From Fidelibacterota bacterium (GTDB lineage: Bacteria > Fidelibacterota > Marinisomatia > SCGC-AAA003-L08 > TS1B11), in assembly GCA_020354025.1 (NCBI GenBank), contig CP070638.1, positions 2,661,175-2,716,477 of the forward strand: DNA of 55,303 nt, read 5' to 3'. The notes beneath the pieces are model-generated. The model made no database searches and was not told the origin of the DNA. It saw only the letters and a list, made by a program, of their open reading frames with translations. Every line of letters begins with the position of its first letter. Position 1 is the first letter of the stretch. Positions 27,543-36,867 of this stretch are shown here, piece by piece. The translations under genes were made by a program, and so were the position numbers.

Positions 27543-28424
27543 TTATCTCATGAGGTATTGCGGCAGGAGCTGGGGAAACCAGGTAGTGCGGGAACGGTTC
27601 CCCAGAAAATAGTCCCAGAGGGAGATACGCCGGCGTTCCACCGGGCGAACAACCACCGGACGCCTGGTGTCCCCGGTAAGCTGGCCCGTCAAGGTAACGG
27701 CATCTTCGAATCCGCCCAGGATGTCCACTAGGCCCAGCTCCAAGGCCTGGCGTCCGGTAAACACCTCTCCGGTGGCTAGCTCCCTGACTTGCTCCAGGGA
27801 TAAATCCCGCTCCGCTGCTATCACCTCGGTGAACTGGGCGTGGAGGTCGTCGATCACCCGCTGAAAGCTGCGGCGGTCACTGTCAGTGGGAGAACGGAAA
27901 GGCGAGCCGGCGTCCTTCAAAGAACCACTCTTGATCACCTCCATCTGCAGACCGAGCTTATCCATCAGCTCAGCGGCCACCGGGTAATTGAGGGTAACTC
28001 CAATGGACCCGGTAGTGGTCCCCGGGTTGGCCATGATGGTGTCGGCGCCCACGGCCACATAATAACCCCCGGACGCGGCCACCGTACCCAGGGAGGCTAC
28101 AACCGGCTGGGACCCCTGATCCCTTAGTTTGCGCAGCTTTCCGTAAATCTCTTGGCTGGCAGCTACCACACCACCCGGCGAGTTAATCTGCACCAGGATA
28201 GCATCGATATCTTTCCTTTGGTGGAATCGGTCAAGCTGGCGGATAATCCGCTCACTTTCGACAATCTGCCCCTCGACCTTTACTACCCCGATCCGGGGGC
28301 CGTCACCGGTCTGCCAGGTCTCGGCTGGTGGACGGCGAAACAGGGACATGACCAGCAGGACCAGGAAAAGACCGACGATCCAGAGTATCCACTTAAGCAC
28401 CCGGTCGTAGCGGCTGACGCTCAT
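27543..28424 (-). CDS. sppA: Signal peptide peptidase SppA, single-domain type
   Basis: 293 residues. N-terminal membrane anchor (ILWIVGLFLVLLVMSLF). S49 peptidase core with INSPGGVVAASQEIY, the nucleophile Ser in VAASGGYYVAVGADTI, and the general-base Lys in SGSLKDAGSPFR. It degrades cleaved signal peptides in the membrane. Half the size of the E. coli duplicated enzyme, like the Bacillus form. It overlaps the lytic transglycosylase stop by 4 bp. Confidence 0.93.
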   Translation of the reverse strand: MSVSRYDRVLKWILWIVGLFLVLLVMSLFRRPPAETWQTGDGPRIGVVKVEGQIVESERIIRQLDRFHQRKDIDAILVQINSPGGVVAASQEIYGKLRKLRDQGSQPVVASLGTVAASGGYYVAVGADTIMANPGTTTGSIGVTLNYPVAAELMDKLGLQMEVIKSGSLKDAGSPFRSPTDSDRRSFQRVIDDLHAQFTEVIAAERDLSLEQVRELATGEVFTGRQALELGLVDILGGFEDAVTLTGQLTGDTRRPVVVRPVERRRISLWDYFLGNRSRTTWFPQLLPQYLMR

Positions 28425-30274
28425 CCCCCCTGCTTCCAGATGACCAACCGCTGTCCTACCCGGATATAACCGGATTTACCCGTGATGCCGTTCCAGCGGC
28501 GTAGCATCGACAGACCAACGCCGTGAGCCTCAGCGATCTGGCCTAAGGTGTCTCCCGGACGGACGGTATAGGTATATTTCTCCATTCCTTCTACATTTGC
28601 CGGGGGCTGACCGGCCAGACGCGGGGGCTGGGGCGAGGCCGGTACCCAGATCACCAACTTCTGCCCCACCCGGATATAGCTGGACCCGGGGCGGAGACCG
28701 TTCCAGCTACGAATTCTTGAGAGACCAACTCCATGAATTTCGGCGATCTCGCTCAGGGTATCCATGGGACGAACAGTGTAGTAAATCTTCTTCGTCCCCG
28801 CTCTGGGCGGGACCTCTGCCTGACGGGCGGCCACTCCGGATGAAGGAATAGGGATACGCAACCGCTGGCCGATACGCAGCAGATGTCGGTTCCTGATATC
28901 GTTTGCTTTGGTAATAGTGGGGATAGGGATACCGTAACGTCTCGATATAGAGTAAAGCGTTTCACCGCGACGAACACGGTGGGTCCTTACCGTGACGGAG
29001 GTCACCGGACCGACTTGAGCCATAATCGGGTCGAAGTTGCGGGTGAAAGCTTCCCTGTGTCCCTTTGGAATTCGCAACATATACGGCTGATTTCCGGCTT
29101 CCGGTGGTGGGATAGCCCCCTGCCGCAGCTCCGGGTTCAGGAATTTAAGGGTGTCAATACTGGATTCTGCAATCTGCGCCAATATATTGAATGTCAGATA
29201 CCGATCCACCGGTACTACGTCCCACTGCAGGTCCGGTTCGGGATCGACAGTGAAACCATACTTCTCCGGGTCTTGGGCTATGAGAAAGGCGGCCATTATC
29301 TTTGGAATGTGGTTCCGAGTCTCCCGCGGCAGGAGATACAGTTTCCAGTAATCACGGGACTGATGTACTCGTATGGCTCGATGAACCCTGGTTTCACCAG
29401 TGTTATAGGCAGCCAGAGCCAGATACCAATCGCCGAATTCGTTGAATAGTTTCTTCAAGTGACGGGCTGCTGCCCGGGTGGCTCTCTCAAAGTCCCGACG
29501 TTCATCTACCCACCAGTCCTGTCTAAGCCCATAAAGACGGGCAGTGGATGAAATAAATTGCCAGGGACCGACGGCGTGTTTCCACGAGTATGCCCTTGGA
29601 TTCAGACCGCTTTCAACTACAGCATGAAAAAGCAGCTCCCTGGGAACCCCTTCCTCCTCCAAGATCGGTTCAATAATCTTGGAGTAACTGGGTAGACGGT
29701 TCAGCCATATCTGCATGCTGCGGTGGCCTTGAGTGCGAAAAAATTGAATAATGCGCCCTACCTGATCGTTATACACGATTGGCAGGTGTCCCTCCCCATT
29801 GTAATCCACCAGAGTGATGTCGCCGAGCTCGGTCGGAAGCGAACGGGTATATCGGCTCAGCTCATCACGCAGGGCGGAGACGGTCAAGGAGGTCTCCACT
29901 CTTTGCAGGGTATGGCTGTCGTCTTCATAGTAAGTGATAGTGGCATTCAGAAAGCGGTTCAACTCCAAGTGTTGGAGCTCATCCAGCAGCGGTAGCTGTT
30001 CTACATCTGCCAGGGCCTCGAACAGCAGGTCAAAGTAGAAAGCCGCCTCGAGGGTGTCGCCCGACTTATCGGCTACTACCGCATCCACGAAGATGAGGCG
30101 GGCCTCGGCCAGGAGTTCGTCGAAACGGGACTCCTCACCGTCACGGGAGGCCAGATCCACCGCTACGACACCATCCCCCAGCGGGGTCCTGGCCGGGGTT
30201 TCTTGGGCGGTCAACGCCGACGGTAGGCATCCGAACAAGATCAGGATGATAAACTCTGTTTTCATTGCGCGCAT
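28421..30274 (-). CDS. LysM-containing lytic murein transglycosylase (MltD-like)
   Basis: 617 residues from MRAMKTEFIILILFGCLPSALTAQ, a signal peptide. An SLT catalytic domain lies in the middle: Glu in HAVVESGLNPRAYSWKHAVGPWQFI, and ALAAYNTGETRV. Three C-terminal LysM modules follow (VRRGETLYSISRRYG, VRPMDTLSEIAEIHG, VRPGDTLGQIAEAHG) for peptidoglycan binding. It cleaves glycan strands with 1,6-anhydro product formation in the periplasm. Met at 30265 is an alternative start; GGA at normal spacing favours 30274. It follows rfaE2 in the operon. Confidence 0.92.
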   Translation of the reverse strand: MRAMKTEFIILILFGCLPSALTAQETPARTPLGDGVVAVDLASRDGEESRFDELLAEARLIFVDAVVADKSGDTLEAAFYFDLLFEALADVEQLPLLDELQHLELNRFLNATITYYEDDSHTLQRVETSLTVSALRDELSRYTRSLPTELGDITLVDYNGEGHLPIVYNDQVGRIIQFFRTQGHRSMQIWLNRLPSYSKIIEPILEEEGVPRELLFHAVVESGLNPRAYSWKHAVGPWQFISSTARLYGLRQDWWVDERRDFERATRAAARHLKKLFNEFGDWYLALAAYNTGETRVHRAIRVHQSRDYWKLYLLPRETRNHIPKIMAAFLIAQDPEKYGFTVDPEPDLQWDVVPVDRYLTFNILAQIAESSIDTLKFLNPELRQGAIPPPEAGNQPYMLRIPKGHREAFTRNFDPIMAQVGPVTSVTVRTHRVRRGETLYSISRRYGIPIPTITKANDIRNRHLLRIGQRLRIPIPSSGVAARQAEVPPRAGTKKIYYTVRPMDTLSEIAEIHGVGLSRIRSWNGLRPGSSYIRVGQKLVIWVPASPQPPRLAGQPPANVEGMEKYTYTVRPGDTLGQIAEAHGVGLSMLRRWNGITGKSGYIRVGQRLVIWKQGG

Positions 30275-30324
30275 CGCTAATTCCGTAAAACGCGCAAATT
30301 TAGGGGTGGTTTTCACTGGAATCA

Positions 30325-30852
30325 CTAATCAAAACCAGCATTCCCACCATTTATAACTAGGTCAAGTTGCCGAATAATACGGCTGGTACTCCGACCGTCC
30401 AGCAGGGGAACGATCTGCACCTCCCCGGCAAACTCCCGTCCCACAACGTCTTCGGGTAGGTAATCGCCTCCCTTCACCAGAACGTCGGGGCGTAACTTCT
30501 GTAGCAGGGCATGGGGCGTGTCCAGCAGGCTCGGCTCAAGCCTCTCAGGGGGCATCGCAACGGAGGGGAAGACCACCAGGACATCCACAACTGTAAGGGC
30601 TTCCAGGATGCGCAGCCGGTCTTGCAGCGGTGTTATGGGACGCCCTGAGCCCTTCAGTCGCTGAACCGACTCGTCGCTGTTCACCCCCACAATCAGGCAG
30701 TCACCCAGCCGGTTGGCTTCCTCCAGCAAGTGAATGTGACCGGCATGTAACAGGTCAAAGCAGCCGTTGGTGAATACCACCCGCTGCCCTTCTTTCTGGC
30801 GCGACCGAATCCACCTGGCACAGGCATCCCAGTCCAATTCTTTAGAGGCCAC
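30325..30852 (-). CDS. rfaE2: D-glycero-beta-D-manno-heptose-1-phosphate adenylyltransferase
   Basis: 175 residues, the cytidylyltransferase-like half of HldE as a stand-alone gene. The nucleotide-binding motif is TNGCFDLLHAGHIHLLEEA with HxGH, then VGVNSDESVQRLKGSGRPI and PDVLVKGGDY, and the C-terminal GRSTSRIIRQ. It makes ADP-heptose for LPS core synthesis, supporting a diderm cell and matching the GT9 gene elsewhere in the window. It overlaps the DUF2851 gene by 11 bp. Confidence 0.93.
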   Translation of the reverse strand: MASKELDWDACARWIRSRQKEGQRVVFTNGCFDLLHAGHIHLLEEANRLGDCLIVGVNSDESVQRLKGSGRPITPLQDRLRILEALTVVDVLVVFPSVAMPPERLEPSLLDTPHALLQKLRPDVLVKGGDYLPEDVVGREFAGEVQIVPLLDGRSTSRIIRQLDLVINGGNAGFD

Positions 30853-31954
30853 TCATAGCCCCGGCTACCGGGCAACAGTCGCATTCAACCGGCTTGCAGA
30901 GGGATTCAATCCACTCCAGCAGTCCCTGTTGCTGCCCGAAGTTCGATGGTCTTTGAAGCCCCAGCCGCTCTACGTGTCGTCTCACCCGGCCGTAACTCCA
31001 GCCTAGGGGAAGCAGGTACCACTCATCAAACCGGTCAGACCCCGTTTTTACACTGCCGAGGAACAGCAGCCAGTTACCCACCACTTCTATCAGAAAAGAC
31101 CGGGTGGGAGTCGGCCAGCTCCCTGCCTGCAGGTCCCGAGCCAGCTGCTGGATTTCATCCAGAGACCATGATGCAAGAGTCCGGGGCTGTCTGTGGTAGC
31201 TGAAGGCCAGCGCGCTAAGGAAAAGCACGCGGCCGGGTAGTTCTTTCCTGATGCTGCCGATCGTCTCGACCGGCAGGCAGGCCATTACATTTGACAGGAA
31301 AGAAAAGAGGTTCCCTTCACCTGGCAGGGAGGCCAGCCAGAGATTCGCCAGGGCTAGTCGGTGATGGTCAGGCCCCAGACGCCGCGCCAGAATTTTCAGT
31401 ATATCCTGGCTGTCACGGCCGCTCCAATCCGCCAAACGGCGCCACCACCTTTGCATTGCCAGAGTGCGTAGAAAATCAGGTTGGGCCCGAAAATCGGATA
31501 AGGTCAGTGGTATGGTCTCACATAAGGATTGTAACGAGGCCGGCTCTCCGGGCAACAATAGCGTTGGTACCGCTCGCCACCACTCCTGTGGCACGGCTTC
31601 AAGCGAGCCGGTTGAGATCACATGTAGGATTACCTGACGATAGCGTGGATCCCACTGGTGTCCGTGCTGACGCCACCCTTCTCTCCGCAGGTGGATTTCA
31701 ACATCCCCACGCCGCATCCTGCCGTCAGGGAATAGAATCACCGCATCCAGAAAGTCGGGTCCGGGTCCCCCGTTGCGCTTGCCCTGGTGAACAATCTGAT
31801 ATTTGCCCCCTAAGCCCCACACATTGCGACCGGCAATCCGCTCCCACCGGGTATGAAGGTCCGCTTCCCGGTCAGAGATTGCACCGACGATCTGCGGCCC
31901 GTAATGCTGACCTTCACGTCGAACTGCTGTCCAATAGGGATTGGATTCGATCAT
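30842..31954 (-). CDS. DUF2851 family protein
   Basis: 370 residues. Signature: IVHQGKRNGGPGPDFLDAVILFPDGRMRRGDVEIHLRREGWRQHGHQWDPRYRQVILHVI. It carries the conserved GPDF, GDVEIH and HGH blocks, a nuclease-like acidic/His pattern. Family members occur mainly in Bacteroidota, Chlorobi and related phyla and have no characterised function. It overlaps plsC by 41 bp at the 5' end and rfaE2 at the 3' end, so it is embedded in the envelope/housekeeping operon. Enzymatic role cannot be stated. Confidence 0.88.
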   Translation of the reverse strand: MIESNPYWTAVRREGQHYGPQIVGAISDREADLHTRWERIAGRNVWGLGGKYQIVHQGKRNGGPGPDFLDAVILFPDGRMRRGDVEIHLRREGWRQHGHQWDPRYRQVILHVISTGSLEAVPQEWWRAVPTLLLPGEPASLQSLCETIPLTLSDFRAQPDFLRTLAMQRWWRRLADWSGRDSQDILKILARRLGPDHHRLALANLWLASLPGEGNLFSFLSNVMACLPVETIGSIRKELPGRVLFLSALAFSYHRQPRTLASWSLDEIQQLARDLQAGSWPTPTRSFLIEVVGNWLLFLGSVKTGSDRFDEWYLLPLGWSYGRVRRHVERLGLQRPSNFGQQQGLLEWIESLCKPVECDCCPVAGAMSGL

Positions 31955-32633
31955 GGGCGTCCTTGAGGAGTTGTGTACAATCCTTGTCCGTTAGAGCCTT
32001 CGTTTCAATTGGTTGGCCAATTGTAACCTGAATTGGCGTATGTGTCAAGCTCATTGCGTTAGGAGGCATAGCCTCGAAAGACCCGTGCACAGCTACCGGG
32101 ACCAGAGGCAGTCGGCTGTGAAGCGCGATATGAAACACGCCCCGCTTGAAAGGCAGGAGCCGGCCGTCATCGGTCCGGGTACCCTCCGGGTACAGGATAA
32201 GAGATATGGCTTTGGTCTTCATAGCTTTCAAGGCTCGATCCATTGATTGGCGGGCCTTGAATGCGTTTGACCGATCGACCGGTATATAGCCCGCGGCCCA
32301 CATACTCCATCCGAAAAATAAAATCCGAAACAGTTCTTTCTTGGCCATAAACACTACTGTGCCCGGCAGGACCGCCAGGGCAAGTGGGATGTCCAGGGCG
32401 CTGGAATGATTGCTCATATAAATGTACTGTCGCCCTTTCTGGAGCAGCTCTTTTCCCCGGATGATTATAGGCAGCCCCGTGGACCAGAGAATCCAGCGAG
32501 CCCAGAGCCTAGGATGCCAGCCGATAAACCGCTTGGAGCGGTCAAACGGTGCAGTGAGCATGGTGAGGGATCCGAATATCGTAGTGGCCGCCGCCACATG
32601 AAAGTAAATCCATGCCATGCGTAGCCATTTCAT
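31914..32633 (-). CDS. plsC: 1-acyl-sn-glycerol-3-phosphate acyltransferase
   Basis: 239 residues. Acyltransferase motif I NHSSALD (HX4D), motif III YPEGTR, then VPVAVHGSFE. An N-terminal hydrophobic helix anchors it at the inner membrane. It makes phosphatidate from lysophosphatidate. Start overlaps the serS stop (ATGA). The 3' end overlaps the DUF2851 coding sequence by 41 bp, an unusually long overlap. Confidence 0.92.
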   Translation of the reverse strand: MKWLRMAWIYFHVAAATTIFGSLTMLTAPFDRSKRFIGWHPRLWARWILWSTGLPIIIRGKELLQKGRQYIYMSNHSSALDIPLALAVLPGTVVFMAKKELFRILFFGWSMWAAGYIPVDRSNAFKARQSMDRALKAMKTKAISLILYPEGTRTDDGRLLPFKRGVFHIALHSRLPLVPVAVHGSFEAMPPNAMSLTHTPIQVTIGQPIETKALTDKDCTQLLKDAHDRIQSLLDSSST

Positions 32634-33907
32634 GGCAGGATCAGTTCCTCTTCACCATAGTATGGCACCAATGCCTCGGGCAAGGTCACTGAGCCATCGG
32701 GCTGCTGGCAGGTCTCCAACAGTGCAGCTAGCAGCCTGGGAGTGGCCACACCGGAACCATTGAGCGTATGAACATGATCCAGTTTACCGGTGTCTTTTCG
32801 CCGAAAGCGGATGTTACCACGGCGCGCTTGGAAAGCTTCAAAATTACTGCAGCTGCTCACCTCCAGCCACTGGTCCGCGACCGGAGCGTATACTTCCAGG
32901 TCATAGCACTTGGTCGCGGCGAACGAGAGATCACCAGTGCACAGTTCAACCACCCGGTATACCAGGCTCAATCGCCTAAGGACTTCCTCGGCATCGTCCC
33001 TGAGGGTTTCTAGTTCATCGTAGGAAGCGGCAGGGTGGACCAGTTTGACCAGCTCCACCTTGTTAAACTGGTGGATTCGCAACAATCCCCGGGTTTCCTT
33101 GCCATAGCTGCCCGCCTCCCGTCGAAAGCAGGCGCTAAAGGCTACGTATTTGCGGGGCAGGTTATTCTCCAGAAGAATCTGGTCCTGATGGATACCGGTC
33201 AGGGGAACCTCGGCGGTGGGGATCAGGAACATATCGTCGCTGTCGGTAATGTACATGTCATCTTCGAGTTTCGGCAGCTGGCCGGTCATCAGGGTGGTCT
33301 GCCGCGTGGCCATGAATGGGGGATAAATTTCGGTATAGCCTCGTTCCCGGGTATGCAGATCCAACATGAAGTTGATCAGTGCCCTCTCAAGGAGAGCGCC
33401 CCGATCTGTGTAGAGCGGGAATCCCCGACCTGCGATGCGTGCTCCAGCTTCGAAATCCACCAGTCCAAGCAACGTAAGCAGATCCAGGTGATCCCGGGCC
33501 TCAAAGGCGGGTTGGACTGCTTCTCCCACTGTACGCAGTACTCGATTATGAGAGGGATCAGGACCAATCGGGGCCAATGGATGGGGTAGGTTTGGTACCC
33601 ATAGCAGGTGCTGTTGGATCTGCTCCTGCAGTTGGTGAATCTCCTGATCCAGTGCTTTGATCTGCTGGGACAGATCGCCCATGGCGGCGATTTCACGCTC
33701 TGCCGTTTTCCCTGCCTGTTTCAGTTGGCCGATCTCCTGGGAGGCCTGGTTCCGTCGTGCCTTGAGATTCTCTACCAGGCTGATTTTCTTTCGCACTTTT
33801 GTATCCAGGTCGAGCAGCTCATCTAACCTGTTTTCCGCAACGCCCTTACTCTGCATCCCTCGTCGGACAGTTTCCTGGTTCTGGCGAATGAATTTTAAGG
33901 GAATCAA
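32630..33907 (-). CDS. serS: Seryl-tRNA synthetase
   Basis: 425 residues, normal length. The N-terminal tRNA-binding coiled coil lies at about 30-105. The class II core has the TAEVPLT serine pocket, motif 2 FRREAGSYGKETRGLLRIHQF, and motif 3 GSGVATPRLLAALLETCQQPDG. It charges tRNA-Ser, and also tRNA-Sec in selenocysteine-using bacteria, which is relevant to the UGA-containing gene at 46.7 kb. First gene of the leftward operon. Confidence 0.96.
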   Translation of the reverse strand: MIPLKFIRQNQETVRRGMQSKGVAENRLDELLDLDTKVRKKISLVENLKARRNQASQEIGQLKQAGKTAEREIAAMGDLSQQIKALDQEIHQLQEQIQQHLLWVPNLPHPLAPIGPDPSHNRVLRTVGEAVQPAFEARDHLDLLTLLGLVDFEAGARIAGRGFPLYTDRGALLERALINFMLDLHTRERGYTEIYPPFMATRQTTLMTGQLPKLEDDMYITDSDDMFLIPTAEVPLTGIHQDQILLENNLPRKYVAFSACFRREAGSYGKETRGLLRIHQFNKVELVKLVHPAASYDELETLRDDAEEVLRRLSLVYRVVELCTGDLSFAATKCYDLEVYAPVADQWLEVSSCSNFEAFQARRGNIRFRRKDTGKLDHVHTLNGSGVATPRLLAALLETCQQPDGSVTLPEALVPYYGEEELILP

Positions 33908-34256
33908 CTAGACCATATCTCCACGGATTCGATCCTGCCGGAGCGAAAATCAGGTATATTATTGTTCATGTGCTGTGCTCATTTTATCCGGTCTTTCAAT
34001 ACCCTCCCGGATTAAAATTTACTCCCTCAAGGCATGGATGACCACTTAAACCGATTAAGGTAGCCCGGCACCAACCAGCTGCAGATTTTCTTCAATTTCG
34101 CCTGCAATATTACTTGAAGGTAATCCCTTTTATACTCCATTTGAATCACCTTTTCTAGTTGAGAATACGGCTAGATAAACTGTATTTACTGAGGTGCCAG
34201 CCCTGCTATTATCTGGCAAGATAAAATATTACATTATCCTGGTTGCACAAATATGT
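33908..34256. other. Intergenic stretch, AT-rich, no gene found
   Basis: 349 bases between serS and the polysaccharide operon's last gene. It must hold the serS-operon promoter on the minus strand. I saw no coding signal, no repeats shared with other parts of the window and no clear terminator for the converging-side operon. Base composition becomes clearly AT-rich at about 34.1 kb. Confidence 0.6.
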
Positions 34257-35483
34257 TTATTGTTCGATGCTTTCTATTATCTTAATATAGTCCTGAGCGA
34301 GCTTTTCTGCTGAAATATTCTTGCTGACATATCGATAACCATTTCCCCCTAATACCTTTCTCTTTTCTTTACTCTGATATAATTCTAGAATCGCGTTTTC
34401 GAATGCTTCTTTATTACCGGGATTAACTGCAATTCCACAGTTCGCTTCGTCGACGACCAGCCTGGCACTAGCTCCTTCTGCCGCTATTACGATGGGCTTC
34501 TTCAGGGCCATGTAATCAAACAATTTGGTAAAGAAGCAATATTGTAAAAACTTGTGATGTTTTACCGGAACAAGGCAAATATCAGCATTATTGATATGCT
34601 TTGTTATTTCCGTTTTCGTTACTGGTGGCAGGAGTAGAACGTTCTTTATATCATGCTTATTTATATACTCATGGATATACTGCTTTTGGCGACCGTCTCC
34701 GATTAAAACAAATAATATTTCACTGTTTTTATCAAAGCTTTCGGCAACAGATAAAAGGGTATCAAAGTCATAAATGGCGCTATGGGCACCACTATACATA
34801 ATTATGAATTTTTTTTCCCATTCCTTGTTTTTTTCCCACAACTTGGGCTTATTGGAATTTAGTGTTTCAAAGTCCACCGGATTAGGAATCAGACCTATTT
34901 TCTTATTAGTCACTCCCTTTTCTGTTATTAAATATTTCAACATACCTGATGAGTTTACAACTGTATGCGATGATTTGCGATAAATGTAATTTTCCAGCAA
35001 ATAACTAAGGCGAATTAATATCCGGTTTTTTACAAATCCCAGCTCCACCGCCGCAACAGGCCAGGGATCTCTGACATCAAAAATAAATGGTATTTTCTTT
35101 AAGGCGCTTATTATAATTGCTACAATACCAACAAAGAGTGGTGGAGAAGAAACAATAATAAGATCTGGTCGCTTAATAGTGATCCCAGCGCACAATGAAG
35201 AGAAGGTGTAGGTAAAATATGAAAACATTCTACCTAAAAATGTACTGTAACCTATAACCGTATCGAAAACACGTAATACAGTTATCCCTTTTTTAATTCT
35301 TTCGGGAAAGAATATTTTTCTTTTGTAATTATGAGGTTTATGACCAGACACATAGTTGATCATACCTGATACAACAGTTACGGAGTGGGCCTCTCTAGCC
35401 CAATATTTTGCAAATATGTTGAATCTGGCTATCCCGGGATCCTTTTCGGATGTATATCTTTGCTCAAATATTAATATCTTCAT
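34257..35483 (-). CDS. Family 4 glycosyltransferase (WbuB-like)
   Basis: 408 residues from MKILIFEQRYTSEKDPG. GT-B donor domain with KKIGLIPNPVDFE, FIIMYSGAHSAIYDFDTLL, IGDGRQK and KPIVIAAEGASARLVVDEANCGIAVNPGNKEA. WbuB-type enzymes transfer amino-sugars such as L-FucNAc to lipid-linked sugars. A longer TTG start adds 14 residues without support. The codon use is clearly AT-rich compared with the housekeeping operon, suggesting recent acquisition. Last gene of the polysaccharide operon. Confidence 0.86.
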   Translation of the reverse strand: MKILIFEQRYTSEKDPGIARFNIFAKYWAREAHSVTVVSGMINYVSGHKPHNYKRKIFFPERIKKGITVLRVFDTVIGYSTFLGRMFSYFTYTFSSLCAGITIKRPDLIIVSSPPLFVGIVAIIISALKKIPFIFDVRDPWPVAAVELGFVKNRILIRLSYLLENYIYRKSSHTVVNSSGMLKYLITEKGVTNKKIGLIPNPVDFETLNSNKPKLWEKNKEWEKKFIIMYSGAHSAIYDFDTLLSVAESFDKNSEILFVLIGDGRQKQYIHEYINKHDIKNVLLLPPVTKTEITKHINNADICLVPVKHHKFLQYCFFTKLFDYMALKKPIVIAAEGASARLVVDEANCGIAVNPGNKEAFENAILELYQSKEKRKVLGGNGYRYVSKNISAEKLAQDYIKIIESIEQ

Positions 35484-35643
35484 GTCAGGAACAGTGGCTT
35501 TATGAAAATAATCGTCCTTCGGCAATTCAAGGTCCTGGGAAAAATCCGGAACAGGGCAGAATAGTTTTGTCGCCCGATATGCGATAACAGCTGGCTGAAT
35601 CGGTCCGAGAAATCTCTAAGTGCTAGCAATATGGGAGCGATCT

Positions 35644-36867
35644 TCATGTAGTCGGTAAATGCCCCTGCGATGTAAAATATTTTCGAGGCTGATATCCTTC
35701 AGGTTGAGTATAAGAACTGGAAGTGGAGCGTTCAGACAAGATGGATTGGTAGATCTTGCTCAGTATTTTTTCTTCATTTTCCCAGTTATAGCTGCTTTCT
35801 ACAGCTTTTCTACCCTTTTTGCCCATTTCTTCAGCAATGCGATTATTCTCCAATAGGAATTTAATCGCTTCCACGATTTCGTCAGGATTCTCAGGATTAA
35901 CACAGATACCGCAATTGTGCTTGTCAATTACTCTCTTCCACGACGGGAAATTGGAAGCAATAACCGGTATGCCAGCTGACATATATTCAAACATTTTATT
36001 AGAACGCAGGTCTATATGATTGGGAAGAGGTAAAAATGTAACTATACCAATTTTTGATATAGCCATTATATTCGCCACTGTTTGTCTGTCTGCCCATCCC
36101 CATTCTCTGACTTGTTCCCAGCCCTTGCATTTCAGCAGCTCCTCACGGAATTCCTGCGAAAAGCAATTCCCTGCTAAATTCAGAGTCACTCCTTCAACAT
36201 TTTCCAGTGCCTGTACAACCTGTTTTACTCCTCTAATTCTGGTGATATTTCCAATAAAGCATATTTCTTTTCTTTTTTCCTTCCAAGCGGTTTGAATATC
36301 AAGCTCATGGCACAACGGGTAATTGTGAAGGACTTCAGTCATGGGATTTATTTTAATAAAGCGTTCTTTTAAGAGTGGGCCTGCCGTTATTAGGAAGCGC
36401 ACCCTTTTTGCAGAAAAATTTTCAAGCCATAAAAAGAGCGTTGATAAAGGTTTCCTTAATAATTTAGTTATCCATAGTTTACATAAGATTTGAGCCGGAT
36501 AGTCCTCGTGAATATCGTAAATAACGTGCTTGCCTCTCAGTTTGGCAAGCCAGCCAATCGGAATCAGTTCCGGATCGTGAAAGTGGAAAACGTCATATTT
36601 TCCATTCAGGACACTCTTCATGATCATCCCCATACGCTTGAGGCGTAGGAAAATAGATTCCCCATTGCCCGGCTGGAATCCATTCACCGGCAGGAATTCA
36701 ACGGTCACACCGCCGTTGGGAACTTGAGATGATTCACGGTTCTGGACGGCAACCAGATGCACATCGGTGAACTTGGCCAGAGACTGTGCCTCTTTATGGT
36801 ATATCCGCACATCATTCCAGCGATGGACGGAGGAAGCCACAAGCACTCTTGCCCCGTTTGGCTTCAT
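35644..36867 (-). CDS. Family 4 glycosyltransferase
   Basis: 407 residues. GT-B: VLVASSVHRWNDVRIYHKEAQSLAKF, DVFHFHDPELIPIGWLAKLRGKHVIYDIHEDYP, EICFIGNITRIRGVKQ, then GIPVIASNFPSWKRVIDKHNCGICVNPENPDEI. The HDPELIP and DIHEDYP blocks are typical of polysaccharide-cluster GT4 enzymes. It overlaps the flippase stop by 4 bp. The C-terminal ~30 residues are Ser/Thr-rich and unlike the family, perhaps a decayed end. AT-rich like the next gene downstream. Confidence 0.87.
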   Translation of the reverse strand: MKPNGARVLVASSVHRWNDVRIYHKEAQSLAKFTDVHLVAVQNRESSQVPNGGVTVEFLPVNGFQPGNGESIFLRLKRMGMIMKSVLNGKYDVFHFHDPELIPIGWLAKLRGKHVIYDIHEDYPAQILCKLWITKLLRKPLSTLFLWLENFSAKRVRFLITAGPLLKERFIKINPMTEVLHNYPLCHELDIQTAWKEKRKEICFIGNITRIRGVKQVVQALENVEGVTLNLAGNCFSQEFREELLKCKGWEQVREWGWADRQTVANIMAISKIGIVTFLPLPNHIDLRSNKMFEYMSAGIPVIASNFPSWKRVIDKHNCGICVNPENPDEIVEAIKFLLENNRIAEEMGKKGRKAVESSYNWENEEKILSKIYQSILSERSTSSSYTQPEGYQPRKYFTSQGHLPTT

